Positions 63,701 to 64,000 of a stretch of 64,000 nt of DNA are shown one piece after another. The notes beneath the pieces were generated by a model that was not told where the DNA came from, ran no database searches, and was given only the letters and a program-made list of their open reading frames with translations. Positions within the stretch are counted from its first letter, which is position 1. Each line of letters starts with the position of its first letter. The position numbers and the translations under genes were made by a program. Source of the DNA: Paenibacillus illinoisensis NBRC 15959 (GTDB lineage Bacteria > Bacillota > Bacilli > Paenibacillales > Paenibacillaceae). The stretch spans positions 496,001 to 560,000 of the forward strand of contig NZ_BIME01000003.1 in NCBI RefSeq assembly GCF_004000925.1, read 5' to 3'.

Positions 63701-63991
63701 TTAATCGTTTGGAGATTCCTCGGTTTTTCCAGCGTTCGATGCAAACGGAGATGTCAGTCTGTTCGTAAAGTCATTTACCACATTAAGCAGATGCGTTTTC
63801 TCCTGGCGAAGAGTATCGAATTTCTGCTTCATTTGAGTGAGCTCGGATTCAGATCGGACATTCTTCTCCTCAAGCTCGCTGATTCTCTTATTCTTATCGG
63901 TAATCATCTCATTGTGTTTCTGAAGCAGGCCAGCATAATTCTGACGTTCGAGTTCAATGACACCTTTTAGCTCCTCATTCTGACCAGACAT
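63701..63991 (-). CDS. Small coiled-coil protein, possibly cut by the right window edge
   Basis: At least 96 residues, almost wholly coiled coil (ELERQNYAGLLQKHNEMITDKNKRISELEEK ... LTQMKQKFDTLRQEKTHLLNVVNDFTNRL). The ATG at 63991 has no visible ribosome site and the frame stays open to the window end, so the true start may lie outside. It lies 33 bp upstream of the deacetylase gene on the same strand and probably shares its operon. Confidence 0.6.
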   Translation of the reverse strand: MSGQNEELKGVIELERQNYAGLLQKHNEMITDKNKRISELEEKNVRSESELTQMKQKFDTLRQEKTHLLNVVNDFTNRLTSPFASNAGKTEESPND

Positions 63992-64000
63992 ATTGGATTG

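Overview
The window is most likely a Paenibacillus chromosome segment. The basis is gene content: SLH-domain surface proteins, a CBM-bearing GH43 enzyme, an AraR-controlled arabinose operon, an orphan flagellar rod gene, KinB-like sensor kinases, YafY, HxlR, MarR and Rrf2 regulators, purine-rich Shine-Dalgarno sequences and frequent TTG/GTG starts. No rRNA, tRNA, CRISPR array, phage or intact insertion sequence is visible. The genus call is inference from content, not from a marker gene.

Layout. 1-19 kb is a housekeeping and accessory mosaic: the 3' part of a secreted GH43 arabinan/galactan-type enzyme, a lipoprotein, a CD3324-family protein behind a hairpin that covers its ribosome site, a YafY regulator divergent from a DHFR-family reductase, a CE2-like SGNH esterase, SRPBCC, DUF4180 and Nudix proteins, a GHKL sensor kinase, a PRISE-type reductase with an HxlR regulator, an orphan flgB-like gene, two SDR dehydrogenases with a MarR regulator and a strong upstream palindrome, a TPR-SMI1/KNR4 protein, an AraC-GyrI regulator and a glycosyltransferase. 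17-21 kb holds a 699-aa protein with a TerD-like C-terminal part, divergent from an unrecognised gene, followed by mqo.

22.9-32.5 kb is a metal-uptake block: a four-gene siderophore ABC operon behind a Fur-type palindrome, then a five-gene Nik/Cnt-type ABC operon whose promoter spacer is filled by a Zur-type palindrome. 32.6-36.7 kb is an AT-rich island built around a WXG100-like protein ending in a PD-(D/E)XK-type nuclease domain (a type VII-type polymorphic toxin) with an abutting immunity candidate, a frameshifted small ORF, another unknown gene and a possible 31-aa ORF. Then come a 7TM-PAS-GGDEF cyclase and an AAC(3)-family acetyltransferase.

39.8-45.4 kb is the araBDA operon with divergent araR. 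Two GTACGTAC operators lie 193 bp apart, one inside a consensus-like araB promoter. 45.6-64 kb is cell-surface territory: an SLH protein with six 69-residue repeats, an intergenic scar joining the 3' end of a sensor kinase gene to the 3' end of araR, a nitroreductase and Rrf2 pair with two palindromic operators, a KinB-like kinase, a GNAT, a class B sortase directly behind a roughly 2,000-residue wall-anchored adhesin, an SLH-anchored 5'-nucleotidase, a membrane-tethered polysaccharide deacetylase and a coiled-coil gene at the right edge.

The strongest leads are the toxin island, the recombination scar at 48994-49176, the metal-operon operators, the TerD-like gene with its unknown divergent partner, and the isolated flgB-like gene.
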